Below the pieces are notes generated by a model that saw only the letters and a list, made by a program, of their open reading frames with translations, was not told where the DNA came from and ran no database searches. From DATAEE01 sp036258175 (GTDB lineage: Bacteria > Acidobacteriota > Vicinamibacteria > Vicinamibacterales > 2-12-FULL-66-21), in the NCBI GenBank assembly GCA_036258175.1, contig DATAEE010000263.1, forward strand, positions 17,583 to 81,582: DNA of 64,000 bases, written 5' to 3'. Shown here piece by piece: positions 52,106 through 62,084 of the stretch (positions within the stretch are counted from its first letter, which is position 1; every line of letters begins with the position of its first letter). Both the position numbers and the translations under genes were made by a program.

Positions 52106-54229
52106 TCAGCGCTGCTCTCCGCACGATCCCGGCTTCGTCTGGCTGCGACTTCCCTCGTTGCCGACAACGGAGATCGTATCAGTCGATCTGACGAAAGTCA
52201 AAGACGCACCAATGGTTTCCGAGCATCCATCAGCGCGTTGTTCGAGGATCCGGACGGGCGTGCCGGTCATCAGATATCGCTCACCCTCCGCGAAGTACGT
52301 CAGCCGCGCACCGGTGGCGCGATGTCCACCCTCGAAGCGCGCAGTGATGCTCTTGTACGCCTCCGATCGTTCGAGCGTGCGGCCCGTCTCGTCGAGGAAC
52401 AGCTCGATTCGCTCGCCGTCGACGTCCCCCTGAGGTCCCGAGAAGTGCGCGTGGCCGTCGTACACCGCTTTGCGCGTCGCATTGTCGTAGGTCAGCGTGT
52501 CGCCGCGCGCGATGGTCTCGGTCTTCTTCGTTGCAGTGGCTGCGGGCGTGGCGTCCGGCCGCTTGGGTTTCTCCGGCTGGTCTTTTTCTTCGAGGATGAG
52601 CCGTGACCGAGCGCTGCCTTTCGCGAAAAGATTCCCTTGTGTATCGTCGATGACGAGGGTGTCGCCCTGGACGCTCCGTTCTTCCTGCCAGAGCCTGGCG
52701 TGGCCGGTGTATGTCGCCCGACCGGCATCGCCGTCGTAGTCGAGCTGCGCCGCCGTCACGTTCACCGGCTTGTCGCGCTCGAACATCGCGGGTGTCCGGC
52801 GATCCTGGGCATCCGCTTTTTGCGGTTGAAGCACGCTTCTTACATCGCCTTTCGCCTGCAGGCGCTTCGAGCCCGCAGTCAGAACGATCGCTCGGGCATC
52901 AATCGAGATGCGTTCATCGACGACGCGTGCCGGGGTTGTGGCTGACGACGCCAAGTGAATCAGCTCGCGCGTGATGTCGTGATGGGCTTCGGGCGCCTCA
53001 GCGCGAACGGTTCCATCGCGGAAGACGACTCGGCCCTTGAATTGTGCATCGGTTGCGGCGCCGAATCCCGGCTGCAGGGAAACGTCGAGCGCGTCCGACG
53101 TCACGGTGCGCGCGGTTCCCTCCTTGAACGTCGTCCCGCCCCGGAACGCCAGTGTGCGGATGCCGGCGTCGTCGCCGCTTCCCTTGAGCGTCGCTGATTG
53201 AATCGTGCGAGCTGGCGTCTTCCCCTCGGCCGGGAGCGTCAAGGCAACTTTGTTCGTCGCCGTGAGCGCCGTGACGACCTGTCCGCCAGGCGCCAGCGTC
53301 GCGTCAATCGCGCCACCTGAGAGCGTCCGCGTGGCCTCACCTGCTGCGAGATCGACTGACGCTGCGCCGGTCAATGTTGCGCGGTCCAGCAGCCGGCCAT
53401 CCTTTCCGTAATCAAGCACGATGCGATCGGCGCGCATGCCTCGCAGCGCGGTCGCTCCTTCGGCGGCGCCGGTTACGCTTGCGTGGCCTGTGAGCTCGAC
53501 CCGATCAATCAGATCCTGCGCAGGCGTGAGGAGGGCCACCGCCGTGTCCGCGTTCGCTGACTGCGGCGAACCCACGACGGTCACCGCCTTCTCAAACCGT
53601 ATCGTTCGATCCCGCCGCATCATCTGAGCGGTCCCGGCGGTGATGACCGTACTGCCCTGCCCCGCCACATCTGGAGCGACGGTGACCTTCGCCTGGTCGA
53701 GCAGCGTCAGGATGTCTCGCGCCTGATCGTAGATTGCGCCGACACCCGAGCCTGAAATGCGACCGCGACTGAACGTGACCGGTCCGGGGGCGCGCACCAG
53801 TGACGCGTTCTCCTCGTACGACGCTCCGGCTGTTTCGACCTTCAGGCCGTCGTCGCCGGTCATCGTCACGCCGCCGTCGAGCGCGACGTCGCCGAGCTCC
53901 TTGCCCTCACGTGCGAGCTGTCTCGCTTCGCGACTGCTCACGCGAAAGGTCCGTCCTTCGCGATCGGGAAACGTGATGACGACGTCGCGGAAGACGTTGC
54001 GACCATCCTTGTACGTCAGCTGGCGTTCGAATTCGAGCTTGAAGGTGGTCCGGCCGTCTCTGGTGCGGATGAACTGCCCCCGTCCCGCTTCGACTGTCGT
54101 GTCCTTGTCGACGCGTAGAGGTTCTACCTCGACATCCGGAGCGCGCCGAGTGCGCAACGAGACGAACACGGCGACCGCGACCGCGAGCATGAGGACCGCG
54201 AGCGCGGCCCGCGCGCGTTTCTGCCACAT
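52106..54229 (-). CDS. LptC-LptA fusion for LPS transport
   Basis: 707 residues. An N-terminal span (AALAVLMLAVAVAVFVSL) leads into an LptC-like beta-jellyroll (about 35-165), after which repeats of OstA/LptA-type strands run to the end, for example IRFEKAVTVVGSPQS, ATYTGHARLWQEERSVQGD and AVYDGHAHFSGPQGDVDGE. LptC and LptA are normally two separate small proteins that form the periplasmic bridge; here one anchored chain could form most of it. The C-terminus contains two Cys 32 residues apart. The context (lptB next) supports the role strongly. Confidence 0.85.
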   Translation of the reverse strand: MWQKRARAALAVLMLAVAVAVFVSLRTRRAPDVEVEPLRVDKDTTVEAGRGQFIRTRDGRTTFKLEFERQLTYKDGRNVFRDVVITFPDREGRTFRVSSREARQLAREGKELGDVALDGGVTMTGDDGLKVETAGASYEENASLVRAPGPVTFSRGRISGSGVGAIYDQARDILTLLDQAKVTVAPDVAGQGSTVITAGTAQMMRRDRTIRFEKAVTVVGSPQSANADTAVALLTPAQDLIDRVELTGHASVTGAAEGATALRGMRADRIVLDYGKDGRLLDRATLTGAASVDLAAGEATRTLSGGAIDATLAPGGQVVTALTATNKVALTLPAEGKTPARTIQSATLKGSGDDAGIRTLAFRGGTTFKEGTARTVTSDALDVSLQPGFGAATDAQFKGRVVFRDGTVRAEAPEAHHDITRELIHLASSATTPARVVDERISIDARAIVLTAGSKRLQAKGDVRSVLQPQKADAQDRRTPAMFERDKPVNVTAAQLDYDGDAGRATYTGHARLWQEERSVQGDTLVIDDTQGNLFAKGSARSRLILEEKDQPEKPKRPDATPAATATKKTETIARGDTLTYDNATRKAVYDGHAHFSGPQGDVDGERIELFLDETGRTLERSEAYKSITARFEGGHRATGARLTYFAEGERYLMTGTPVRILEQRADGCSETIGASLTFVRSTDTISVVGNEGSRSQTKPGSCGEQR

Positions 54230-54244
54230 CAGGAGGTGAGACGA

Positions 54245-55963
54245 TTATCGCAGGTGGCCGGCCGGCTTCGCATCCGCCATGGAGAGCTGCACGTAGGTTT
54301 CACCCTGGTACTCGTCGCGATCCAATGAGAACGCCAGCGCAAGCCCTGCGCGATGTTCGTCCAAAAACCCGGCGCGCTCCGCCGCGCGCCAGGCGATGCC
54401 GCGAAACACGCGGCCATCCTGCCGGAACGTCATGCGCAGGTGCCGGTCCTTCAGGACGCGAGGGCCGTCGATGATCTCGACCGGATCGGTGTGGAACACG
54501 GGCCGCGGGTTGCCCAGGCCGAACGGCTCGAGCGCCGACAGTCCCTCGACGACATCAGGATTGATCGCCCGGAGGCCGAGGGCCGCGTCAATTCGCAGCT
54601 TGGGCATCAGATCTTCCGGCTCGAGCCTGGCATCGGCGTAGTCGTTGATGCGAGCCCGGAACTCGTGGACGCGTGCCGCGTCCATCGTCAGGCCGGCGGC
54701 CTGCCGGTGACCGCCGAACCGCAGGAACACATCGTGGCAGTGCTCGAGCGCCGCGAGCATGTCGAAGGGCGGAATGCTGCGGCAGGATCCATGCGCCAGG
54801 CCGTTTTCGAGGGAGAGCACGATTGCGGGCCGGTTGTACGCGTCGACGATCTTCGAGGCAACGATCCCGATGACGCCGCGATGCCAGCCTTCGCCAGCGA
54901 CCACGAGGACGTTGTGCGCGCCGACCGCCGGATCGTTCTCGATGACCGTCTTCGCCTGGGCGACGATCTCCGCCTCTTCGAGCTGGCGTCGCGTGTTCTC
55001 GGCGTTCAACTGTTCCGCGAGCGTGCGCGCCTCCTCCCCGAGCGCCGCGTCAGATGCGAGAAGCAGCCGCGCGGCAATGTCCGGCGTGCTCATCCGGCCG
55101 GCGGCATTCACCCGCGGCGCGAGCATGAATGCCACGTGAAAGCTGTCGATCCGCTTCCCAGCCAGGCCCGCGCATTCGAGCAGCGATTGCAATCCGACCG
55201 TGTGGCGCCCGCTCGAGAGCCCATCCAGGCCGAGCCGCGCGATGACGCGATTCTCGCCGACGAGCGGCACGACGTCGGCGAGCGTACCGATTGCGGCGAC
55301 CTTCACGAACGCGGGCAGCCATCGATCCTTGCCAGCACGGGCGCACAGCGCCTGAACCAGCTTGAGCGCCACGCCGACGCCCGCGAGGTTCTTGTCGGGA
55401 TACGCACAATCGGCGCGCTTGGGGTTGATGATCGCGAACGCGGCCGGCAAGTGACCGTCCGGCTCGTGATGATCTGTGATGACGAGATCGACGCCGAGCT
55501 CCCGCGCTCTATCAGCAGCTTCCATGCCCCGGATGCCGCAATCGACTGAGACGATCACGTGGACGCCGTCTGCGTGCAGGCGGTCGATTGCCGCAGGCTG
55601 CAGCCCGTACCCGTCGCGAAGCCGCTCGGGAATGAAGTGGACCACCCGACCGCCGAGCAGCTCGAGCGCGCGGCGCAGGATGACCGTCGACGTGATGCCG
55701 TCGACGTCGTAGTCACCGTGGATCGCAATCCGCTCCCCAGCGGCGATCGCGCGCTCGAGCCGCTCGACCGCACGCGGTAGATCGGTCAGGCGCGACGGAT
55801 CGTGCAGGTGCTCCAGCGATGGGCGAAGGAAGCGGTCCGCAGCAACCGGGTCACTGAATCCGCGCAGGCACAGCAGGCGCGCGACGACGGGGCTGACGCC
55901 TATCGCGCTGGCGAGCGACGCCACGCTGGGTTCGTCGCAGGTCTGATGCTCCCATTTCAACAT
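54245..55963 (-). CDS. recJ: Single-stranded-DNA-specific exonuclease RecJ
   Basis: 572 residues. DHH-family motifs are intact: AIHGDYDVDGITSTVIL, VSVDCGIRG, VDLVITDHHEPDG and GVGVALKLVQALC. The DHHA1 part has VVAGEGWHRGVIGIVASKIV and FGGHRQAAGLTM. It degrades 5'-ended single strands in recombination and mismatch repair. It lies 3 nt after accA and 15 nt before lptC-A. Confidence 0.95.
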   Translation of the reverse strand: MLKWEHQTCDEPSVASLASAIGVSPVVARLLCLRGFSDPVAADRFLRPSLEHLHDPSRLTDLPRAVERLERAIAAGERIAIHGDYDVDGITSTVILRRALELLGGRVVHFIPERLRDGYGLQPAAIDRLHADGVHVIVSVDCGIRGMEAADRARELGVDLVITDHHEPDGHLPAAFAIINPKRADCAYPDKNLAGVGVALKLVQALCARAGKDRWLPAFVKVAAIGTLADVVPLVGENRVIARLGLDGLSSGRHTVGLQSLLECAGLAGKRIDSFHVAFMLAPRVNAAGRMSTPDIAARLLLASDAALGEEARTLAEQLNAENTRRQLEEAEIVAQAKTVIENDPAVGAHNVLVVAGEGWHRGVIGIVASKIVDAYNRPAIVLSLENGLAHGSCRSIPPFDMLAALEHCHDVFLRFGGHRQAAGLTMDAARVHEFRARINDYADARLEPEDLMPKLRIDAALGLRAINPDVVEGLSALEPFGLGNPRPVFHTDPVEIIDGPRVLKDRHLRMTFRQDGRVFRGIAWRAAERAGFLDEHRAGLALAFSLDRDEYQGETYVQLSMADAKPAGHLR

Positions 55964-55966
55964 GCG

Positions 55967-56980
55967 TCAATCGACCTTCGGCGCCGCGCCTGACAGCTTG
56001 CGTGAGACCGCGGCCGGATCGACGAATGCCTGCCCGTCACGTCCCATCTGGCGGAATTTCTCGTAGCGGAGATCGAGCCGCGTTCGGGGAGAATCGGCCG
56101 ACACCTCGGCGAGCGCCCGGGCGAGCGCTTCGTCGACGAGGGCGCAGGCTCTATCGAAGTCGTTGTGCGCACCGCCCGGCGGCTCGGCGACGATTTCGTC
56201 GATGATGCCGAGCGACAGGAGGTCCACGGCGGTGATTTTCAGCGCCTCGGCCGCTTCAACCTTGCGGTTGCTGTCCCGCCACAGGATCGCCGCGCAACCC
56301 TCGGGCGGGATGACGCTGTAGACGGCGAATTCCTGCATCAGCACGCGATCGCCGATCGCGATCCCCAACGCGCCACCGCTCCCCCCTTCCCCGCAGACGA
56401 TGACAATGATCGGCACTTCGATCAGCGCCATCTCGCGCAGGTTGAGCGCAATGGCTTCGGCCACGCCCCGTTCCTCGGATTCCAGCCCGGGGTACGCAGC
56501 CGGCGTGTCGATGAACGCCACGATCGGACGGCCGAACTTCTCGGCCAGCCGCATGATGCGCAGCGCCTTGCGATATCCCTCGGGCCGGGCGTATCCGAAG
56601 TTCCGAAAGATCTTTTGCTTCGTATCGCGGCCCTTTTGATGACCGACGACAGCGATCGACTGTCCCTTGTAGAACCCGAACCCGGTGACGATCGCAGGGT
56701 CGTCGGCGAAGCGGCGGTCGCCGTGGAGCTCGTTGTAGTCCGTGAAGAGCCGCTCGACGTAGTCGAGCGTATTGGGCCGGTTCGGATGACGTGCGACGAG
56801 GACCCGCTGCCAGGGCGTCAGGTTCTTGTAGATTTCAATGCGGAGCTCGTCGGCGCGGCGGCGCAGCGTTTCGATCAACCGCTCGCGCTCAGGCGTCGTC
56901 GGCATCAGGCCGATCGCCTCAATCTCTTTGTGGAGAACCGCCAGCGGCTCTTCGAAGTCGAGAAATTGGTCGGAAGGCAT
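55967..56980 (-). CDS. accA: Acetyl-CoA carboxylase carboxyltransferase subunit alpha
   Basis: 337 residues, usual length. The carboxyltransferase fold is clear in HGDRRFADDPAIVTGFGF, AFIDTPAAYPGLESEERG and CGEGGSGGALGIAIGDRVLM. It transfers carboxyl from biotin to acetyl-CoA together with AccD, whose gene is not in the window. It lies 4 nt after dnaE. Confidence 0.96.
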   Translation of the reverse strand: MPSDQFLDFEEPLAVLHKEIEAIGLMPTTPERERLIETLRRRADELRIEIYKNLTPWQRVLVARHPNRPNTLDYVERLFTDYNELHGDRRFADDPAIVTGFGFYKGQSIAVVGHQKGRDTKQKIFRNFGYARPEGYRKALRIMRLAEKFGRPIVAFIDTPAAYPGLESEERGVAEAIALNLREMALIEVPIIVIVCGEGGSGGALGIAIGDRVLMQEFAVYSVIPPEGCAAILWRDSNRKVEAAEALKITAVDLLSLGIIDEIVAEPPGGAHNDFDRACALVDEALARALAEVSADSPRTRLDLRYEKFRQMGRDGQAFVDPAAVSRKLSGAAPKVD

Positions 56981-56984
56981 CGAG

Positions 56985-59900
56985 TCAGCGCAAGGTTACC
57001 GTACCGCTGCCACAGAGAGCCTCGACCTCCGCAACCAGCTTTTCCGATGGGCGTACGCGCATGTGAGAGGCGTCGGCCAACACCCGCATCGAGCCGGCTT
57101 CGCCCCGGACGTCGAGCTCCAGCGACACACGGCGGTCGCCGCGATGCTTCGCGAGCAGCTCGGCGAGCGCCTCGAACGTCGGCCGGCCGTGCGGCGGAAC
57201 GCTCAGCCGGATGGCCACTTCGCGCGCGATACGCTCGCGGAGGCCTCCGATCGGGAAAAGCTCGGAGGCCACGAGGCGCGCCGACTCGTCATCTTTTTCG
57301 AACTTGCCGCGGACGACGAGCATCGCATCCGCCTCGAGGAGCTGACCGAACTTCTGAAACGCCTCTGGAAACACCACGACCTCGATGGTGCCGCCGACGT
57401 CCTCGAGCGCGAAGACCGCCATCCGGTCGCCTTTGCGGGTCTTGAGCGCGCGCGTGGCGCCTACGATGCCCGCGACCCAGACATCCGCCTCGGACGTCGT
57501 CAGCTCGCCGACGCGCCGGGCACCGAACGTCTTGAGCTCGTCGGCGAACCGCTCAATCGGATGGCCGCTCATGTAGAACCCCAGCGCCTCCTTTTCGCCA
57601 GCGAGCTGCTGCGCCTCGGTCCAGGCGGGCACATCGGGGACCGGGATGGCTGCGAACATCTCGCCGCCGCTCTCCGGTCCGGCACCGGCGCCAAAGAGGT
57701 CGGACTGCCCTTTTTCGCGGTCGCGCTGGATCTTGCTCCCGTGCTCGATCGCGCGATCCACCACTGCGAACAGCCGCGCGCGGACCGTCGCGACGCCGTT
57801 GCCGTTGACGCCTGCCAACAGCGAATCGAACGCCCCCGACTTGACGAGGCTTTCGAGCACGCGTTTGTTGACCAGCCGGAGATCCGCCCGTTCGCACAGC
57901 GTGAATACCGAGTCGATCCGGCCGAGCGCGGCGCGCGTCTCCAGCATCGAGAGAATCGCCCCTTCGCCGACGTTCTTGACAGCGGCGAGGCCGAACCGGA
58001 CGCCATCCGGTTTGACCGTGAAGTGCAGCTCGCTGGCATTGATGTCGGGTGGAAGGATCGGGACCCCGAGCTCACGGCACTCCCCGAGGTACATCGCGAG
58101 CTTTTCTGTATTCTGCGACTCGATGGTCAGGAGGGCGGCCATGAAGTGCCGCGGGTAGTTCGCCTTCAGATAGGCCGTCTGGTACGCGAGGAGCGCGTAG
58201 CAGGTCGAATGCGCCTTGTTGAAGCCGTATCCGGCGAAGAACTCCATGAGGTCGAAGATCTTCGTCGCCTTCTTTTCGCTGATGCCGCGCGCCTTGCATC
58301 CCTGCACGAACCGGTCGCGCTGCGCCTGCATGACGGCGGCGTTCTTTTTTCCCATCGCCTTGCGAAGCAGGTCTGCTTCCCCCATCGTGAAGCCGGCAAG
58401 GTCGCTCGCGAGCCGCGTGACCTGCTCCTGATAGGCGATGACGCCGTAGGTCTCCTGCAGAACCGGTTGAAGCTGCGGCAGCTCGTACTTGATTTCCACG
58501 CGCCCGTGCTTCCGGGCGATGTAGTCGTCGACGACCCCTCCTCGAAGCGGGCCGGGACGGTAGAGCGCGTTGAGCGCAATCAGGTCGTCAAGGCACTGCG
58601 GCTTCGCTTTCCGCAGCGTGTCACGCATCCCCGAGCTCTCGAACTGGAAGATGCCGTACGTCTGTCCCTCGCAGAACAACTGATACGTTTTCGCATCATC
58701 GAGCGACAGCGTATCGAGATCGACGGCGACTCCGGTCGTCTCATGGATGTGGCGGACACAGTCGTCCAGTAGCGTCAGCGTGCTGAGCCCCAGGAAGTCC
58801 ATCTTCAGGAGGCCGATGCGCTCGATCTCCTTCATGGCCCACTGCGTCGTGATCTCGTCGCGCTGGCCCTTGTAGAGTGGGGCGAATTCCGTGATCGGCT
58901 TGGGGGCAATCACCACGCCCGCCGCGTGGACCGACGCGTGGCGCGTCATCCCTTCGAGCCGCTTCGCTGAGCCGAGAAGATCCTTTACACGCTCGTCCTT
59001 CTGCTCGATTTCCTTCAGCGCCGGGTTCTCTTCGAGCGCCCGGTTGAGGGTCATGTCGAGCGCGGGCGGGATCAGCTTCGCCACGCGATCGACGTCGGCA
59101 AACGGGATGTCGAGGGCACGGCCGACGTCCCGCACGACCGCGCGTGCCTTCATCGTCCCGAACGTGATGATCTGCGCGACGTTCTCACGGCCGTATTTGT
59201 GGGTGACGTACTCGATGACCTCCCCGCGCCGCCGCTCGCAGAAATCGATGTCGATGTCGGGCAGCGACACGCGTTCGGGATTGAGGAAGCGTTCGAAGAT
59301 CAAGTCGTACTGGAGCGGGTCGATGTCGGTAATGCGAAGACAGTACGCTACGAGGCTGGCCGCTGCCGATCCGCGTCCGGGTCCGACTGGAATGCCGCGT
59401 TCGCGGGCGTAACGGATGAAGTCCCAGACGATTAGGAAGTAGCCCGGGTATTTCATCCGTTTGATCATCTCGATCTCGTAATCGAGCCGGGCCTGGTACT
59501 TCTCGATCGGATGGTGAAGCGTCCCTTGCGCCGCCATGGCCTGCAGCCGCGGCAGCCGTGTGGCGAATCCCTCGCGCACCGTGTGCTCGAAGTAGTCGTC
59601 GAGCGTGAACGGTGCCGGCACGTCGAAATTCGGCAGGTGGTTCTGGTTCGACGGCAAGAGGACGTTGCACCGGTCGGCGATCGCCACGGTGTTGCGGAGC
59701 GCCTCGGGATAGTCTCCAAAGACCGCCGCCATTTCCGCCGGCGTTTTCAGAAAGAACTGGTCCCCGTGGTAGCGCAGGCGCTCGGCGTCGTTGACGCCCT
59801 TCCCCGTCCCGATGCACAGAAGGATGTCGTGCGGGTGGTGGTCAGCCTGCGTAAGGTAATGCACGTCGTTGGTGGCAACGAGCGGCAGGCTGAGCTCGCG

Positions 59901-60482
59901 TGCCAGCGCGGGCAGAAAGCCGTTCACGCGGCGCTGCTCGTCCAGGCCCTGATACTGAAGTTCCAGAAAGAAGTTACCCGCGCCGAGAATCTCGCCGTAG
60001 GTCCCCGCCGCCTTGCGCGCGCGCGCAATCTGATCGGTTCTGAGCCACGTCGCGACTTCGCCCTTCAGACAGCTGGAGAGGCCGATGAGCCCCTTCGAGT
60101 GCTGCGAGAGAAGATGCTTGTCAATGCGCGGCTTGTAGTAGAAGCCCTCGGTGTAACCGGCCGAGACGAGCTTGATGAGGTTATGGTAGCCCTCGAGCGT
60201 CTCGGCAAGGAGCACGAGGTGATTCGCGGTCTCGCCTGGCGTTCCGCTCTTCGTGAACCGGCTTTCCGGTGCGACGTAGACCTCGCAGCCGAGGATCGGA
60301 TTGATCCCGCGCTTGCGCGCGAGATCGTGGAAGATCACCGACGAGAACATGTTGCCGTGCTCGGTGACGGCGAGCGCGGGCATCTTGAGCTCGACCGCCC
60401 GGTCGAACAGTTCTTCGACGCGGCACGCGCCGTCGAGCAGCGAGAACTCTGTATGGAGATGGAGATGGACGAACTCGGTCAT
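56985..60482 (-). CDS. dnaE: DNA polymerase III alpha subunit
   Basis: 1165 residues from ATG 60482 (overlapping the guaA stop), the usual DnaE1 length. The PHP domain begins at EFVHLHLHTEFSLLDGACR; palm catalytic Asp pairs lie in SLPDIDIDFCERRRG, and the finger region has GPGRGSAAASLVAYCL. The C-terminal part contains an OB-fold (WVAGIVGATRALKTRKGDRM) and ends with a short basic tail. No intein or split is seen. It is the replicative polymerase. Confidence 0.97.
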   Translation of the reverse strand: MTEFVHLHLHTEFSLLDGACRVEELFDRAVELKMPALAVTEHGNMFSSVIFHDLARKRGINPILGCEVYVAPESRFTKSGTPGETANHLVLLAETLEGYHNLIKLVSAGYTEGFYYKPRIDKHLLSQHSKGLIGLSSCLKGEVATWLRTDQIARARKAAGTYGEILGAGNFFLELQYQGLDEQRRVNGFLPALARELSLPLVATNDVHYLTQADHHPHDILLCIGTGKGVNDAERLRYHGDQFFLKTPAEMAAVFGDYPEALRNTVAIADRCNVLLPSNQNHLPNFDVPAPFTLDDYFEHTVREGFATRLPRLQAMAAQGTLHHPIEKYQARLDYEIEMIKRMKYPGYFLIVWDFIRYARERGIPVGPGRGSAAASLVAYCLRITDIDPLQYDLIFERFLNPERVSLPDIDIDFCERRRGEVIEYVTHKYGRENVAQIITFGTMKARAVVRDVGRALDIPFADVDRVAKLIPPALDMTLNRALEENPALKEIEQKDERVKDLLGSAKRLEGMTRHASVHAAGVVIAPKPITEFAPLYKGQRDEITTQWAMKEIERIGLLKMDFLGLSTLTLLDDCVRHIHETTGVAVDLDTLSLDDAKTYQLFCEGQTYGIFQFESSGMRDTLRKAKPQCLDDLIALNALYRPGPLRGGVVDDYIARKHGRVEIKYELPQLQPVLQETYGVIAYQEQVTRLASDLAGFTMGEADLLRKAMGKKNAAVMQAQRDRFVQGCKARGISEKKATKIFDLMEFFAGYGFNKAHSTCYALLAYQTAYLKANYPRHFMAALLTIESQNTEKLAMYLGECRELGVPILPPDINASELHFTVKPDGVRFGLAAVKNVGEGAILSMLETRAALGRIDSVFTLCERADLRLVNKRVLESLVKSGAFDSLLAGVNGNGVATVRARLFAVVDRAIEHGSKIQRDREKGQSDLFGAGAGPESGGEMFAAIPVPDVPAWTEAQQLAGEKEALGFYMSGHPIERFADELKTFGARRVGELTTSEADVWVAGIVGATRALKTRKGDRMAVFALEDVGGTIEVVVFPEAFQKFGQLLEADAMLVVRGKFEKDDESARLVASELFPIGGLRERIAREVAIRLSVPPHGRPTFEALAELLAKHRGDRRVSLELDVRGEAGSMRVLADASHMRVRPSEKLVAEVEALCGSGTVTLR

Positions 60483-62014
60483 TCCCACTCGATGGTCGAA
60501 GGCGGCTTACTGCTGATGTCGTAGACGACTCGGTTGAGGCCCTTCACTTCGTTGACGATTCTCGACGAGATCATGCCGAGGAGATCGTGCGGCAGACGCG
60601 CCCAGTCGGCCGTCATCCCGTCCCGGCTCTCCACCGCGCGTATCGCGATCGTGTACTCGTAGGTCCGCTCGTCACCCATGACCCCGACGCTCTGAACGGG
60701 AAGAAGAACAGCAAACGACTGCCACAGTCGCCGGTACCACCCCGCGCGTTTGACTTCGTCCGCGACGATCGCATCAGCACGACGGACCAGATCGAGCCGC
60801 TCGCGGGTAATCTCGCCGAGGACTCGCACCGCAAGTCCCGGTCCCGGGAACGGCTGCCGCCAGATGAACTCCTCGTCCAGGCCGAGTTGAAGGCCCACCT
60901 GGCGGACTTCGTCCTTGAATAGCTCACGGAGCGGCTCTACGAGCGTGAAACGCATGCGCTCCGGAAGCCCGCCGACGTTGTGATGGCTCTTGATCGCGGC
61001 CGACGGACCCACAATCGACACGCTTTCGATGACGTCGGGGTAGAGAGTTCCCTGCGCGAGAAAATCGAACTGCCCCAGTTCCGCCGCCTTCCCCTCGAAG
61101 ACGTCGATGAACGTCGCGCCGATGATCTTGCGCTTGCGCTCCGGATCGGTGACCCCATCGAGACGCGTCAGGAACTCCTCGGAAGCGTCCGCAAAGACGA
61201 CAGGAAGCCGAAGCTTCTCGAACCGCTTCAGCACCTGCGACGCTTCATCGAGTCTCAGGAGACCGTTGTCCACGAAAATGCACGTCAGCCGATCGCCGAT
61301 CGCACGATGGATCAACGTGGCCGCGACCGTGGAGTCGACGCCTCCGCTCAACGCGCAGACGACCCGGCCGCCTTCGACACGAGCCCGGATGCGGCCGATC
61401 GTCTCGTCGATAAAGGAGGTCATCGTCCAATCGCCGGTGCAGCCGCAAATCCCGTACGCAAAGTTGCGGAGGATCTCGAGACCCTGATCGGTGTGCGCGA
61501 CCTCCGGATGGAAGAGCAGCGCATAGAGACCGCGGTCGCGGTTCTCCATGGCGGCCACTGGCGCGTTGGCACTGGTCGCCAAGACCGAGAAACCGGTCGG
61601 CGGCTCCTGAACGAAGTCGCCGTGGCTGGCCCAGACCCGCAACTCCTCTGCGACCGATGCGAACAGCGGCGCTTCCCGTTCGACCCGAATCAGCGCGTGG
61701 CCGTACTCGCGCTGAGGCGCGTGCGCGACGCGACCGCCGAGCGCATCCGCCATGAGCTGCATGCCGTAACAGATGCCGAGAACTGGGACCCCTGCGTCGA
61801 AGACCGCGTCCTCGCAGCGCGGAGCGCCCGGTTCAGAAACGCTGCGCGGGCCACCCGACAGGATGATGCCGGCCGGATGCCTCGCGCGGATCGACTCGGC
61901 GCTCGTCGTGCACGGTACCACTTCCGAGTACACGGACAGCTCGCGCAAGCGGCGGGCGATGAGTTGTGTATATTGCGACCCGAAGTCGAGAACGACGATG
62001 GTCTGATGAGTCAC
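60479..62014 (-). CDS. guaA: GMP synthase (glutamine-hydrolysing)
   Basis: 511 residues from GTG 62014; longer in-frame versions would pass through the leader hairpins. The class I amidotransferase triad is visible (ILGICYGMQLMADALGG with the Cys, and FHPEVAHTDQG with His-Glu), and the ATP-pyrophosphatase loop is ALSGGVDSTVAATLIHRAIG. The C-terminal dimerisation domain ends SKPPSTIEWE as is usual. It makes GMP from XMP. It is the first gene of the long minus-strand series and is preceded by a TATAAT box and a structured leader. Confidence 0.97.
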   Translation of the reverse strand: MTHQTIVVLDFGSQYTQLIARRLRELSVYSEVVPCTTSAESIRARHPAGIILSGGPRSVSEPGAPRCEDAVFDAGVPVLGICYGMQLMADALGGRVAHAPQREYGHALIRVEREAPLFASVAEELRVWASHGDFVQEPPTGFSVLATSANAPVAAMENRDRGLYALLFHPEVAHTDQGLEILRNFAYGICGCTGDWTMTSFIDETIGRIRARVEGGRVVCALSGGVDSTVAATLIHRAIGDRLTCIFVDNGLLRLDEASQVLKRFEKLRLPVVFADASEEFLTRLDGVTDPERKRKIIGATFIDVFEGKAAELGQFDFLAQGTLYPDVIESVSIVGPSAAIKSHHNVGGLPERMRFTLVEPLRELFKDEVRQVGLQLGLDEEFIWRQPFPGPGLAVRVLGEITRERLDLVRRADAIVADEVKRAGWYRRLWQSFAVLLPVQSVGVMGDERTYEYTIAIRAVESRDGMTADWARLPHDLLGMISSRIVNEVKGLNRVVYDISSKPPSTIEWE

Positions 62015-62024
62015 AGCGCAGGAA

Positions 62025-62067
62025 CGAGCCGAAAGGCTCGCGCCACTTCCTAGTGGCTCCCGCCACT
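62025..62067 (-). promoter_or_regulatory. guaA leader with overlapping alternative hairpins
   Basis: On the minus-strand RNA three hairpins can form: AGTGGC-GGGA-GCCACT (62067-62052), GCCACT-AGGA-AGTGGC (62057-62042) and CGAGCC-TTTC-GGCTCG (62040-62025). The first two share the GCCACT arm and exclude each other. The third can be extended by AGGAA/TTCCT pairing (62051-62047 with 62024-62020), which in turn excludes the second. The last stem ends 10 nt before the GTG start. Confidence 0.55.
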
Positions 62068-62084
62068 TCGAAGGTGTGTCCGCT

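Noticed and set aside
56838..58772. Plus-strand open frame of 644 codons over accA and dnaE
   Set aside because: It opposes two well-conserved genes and shows no family motif; it is a shadow frame.
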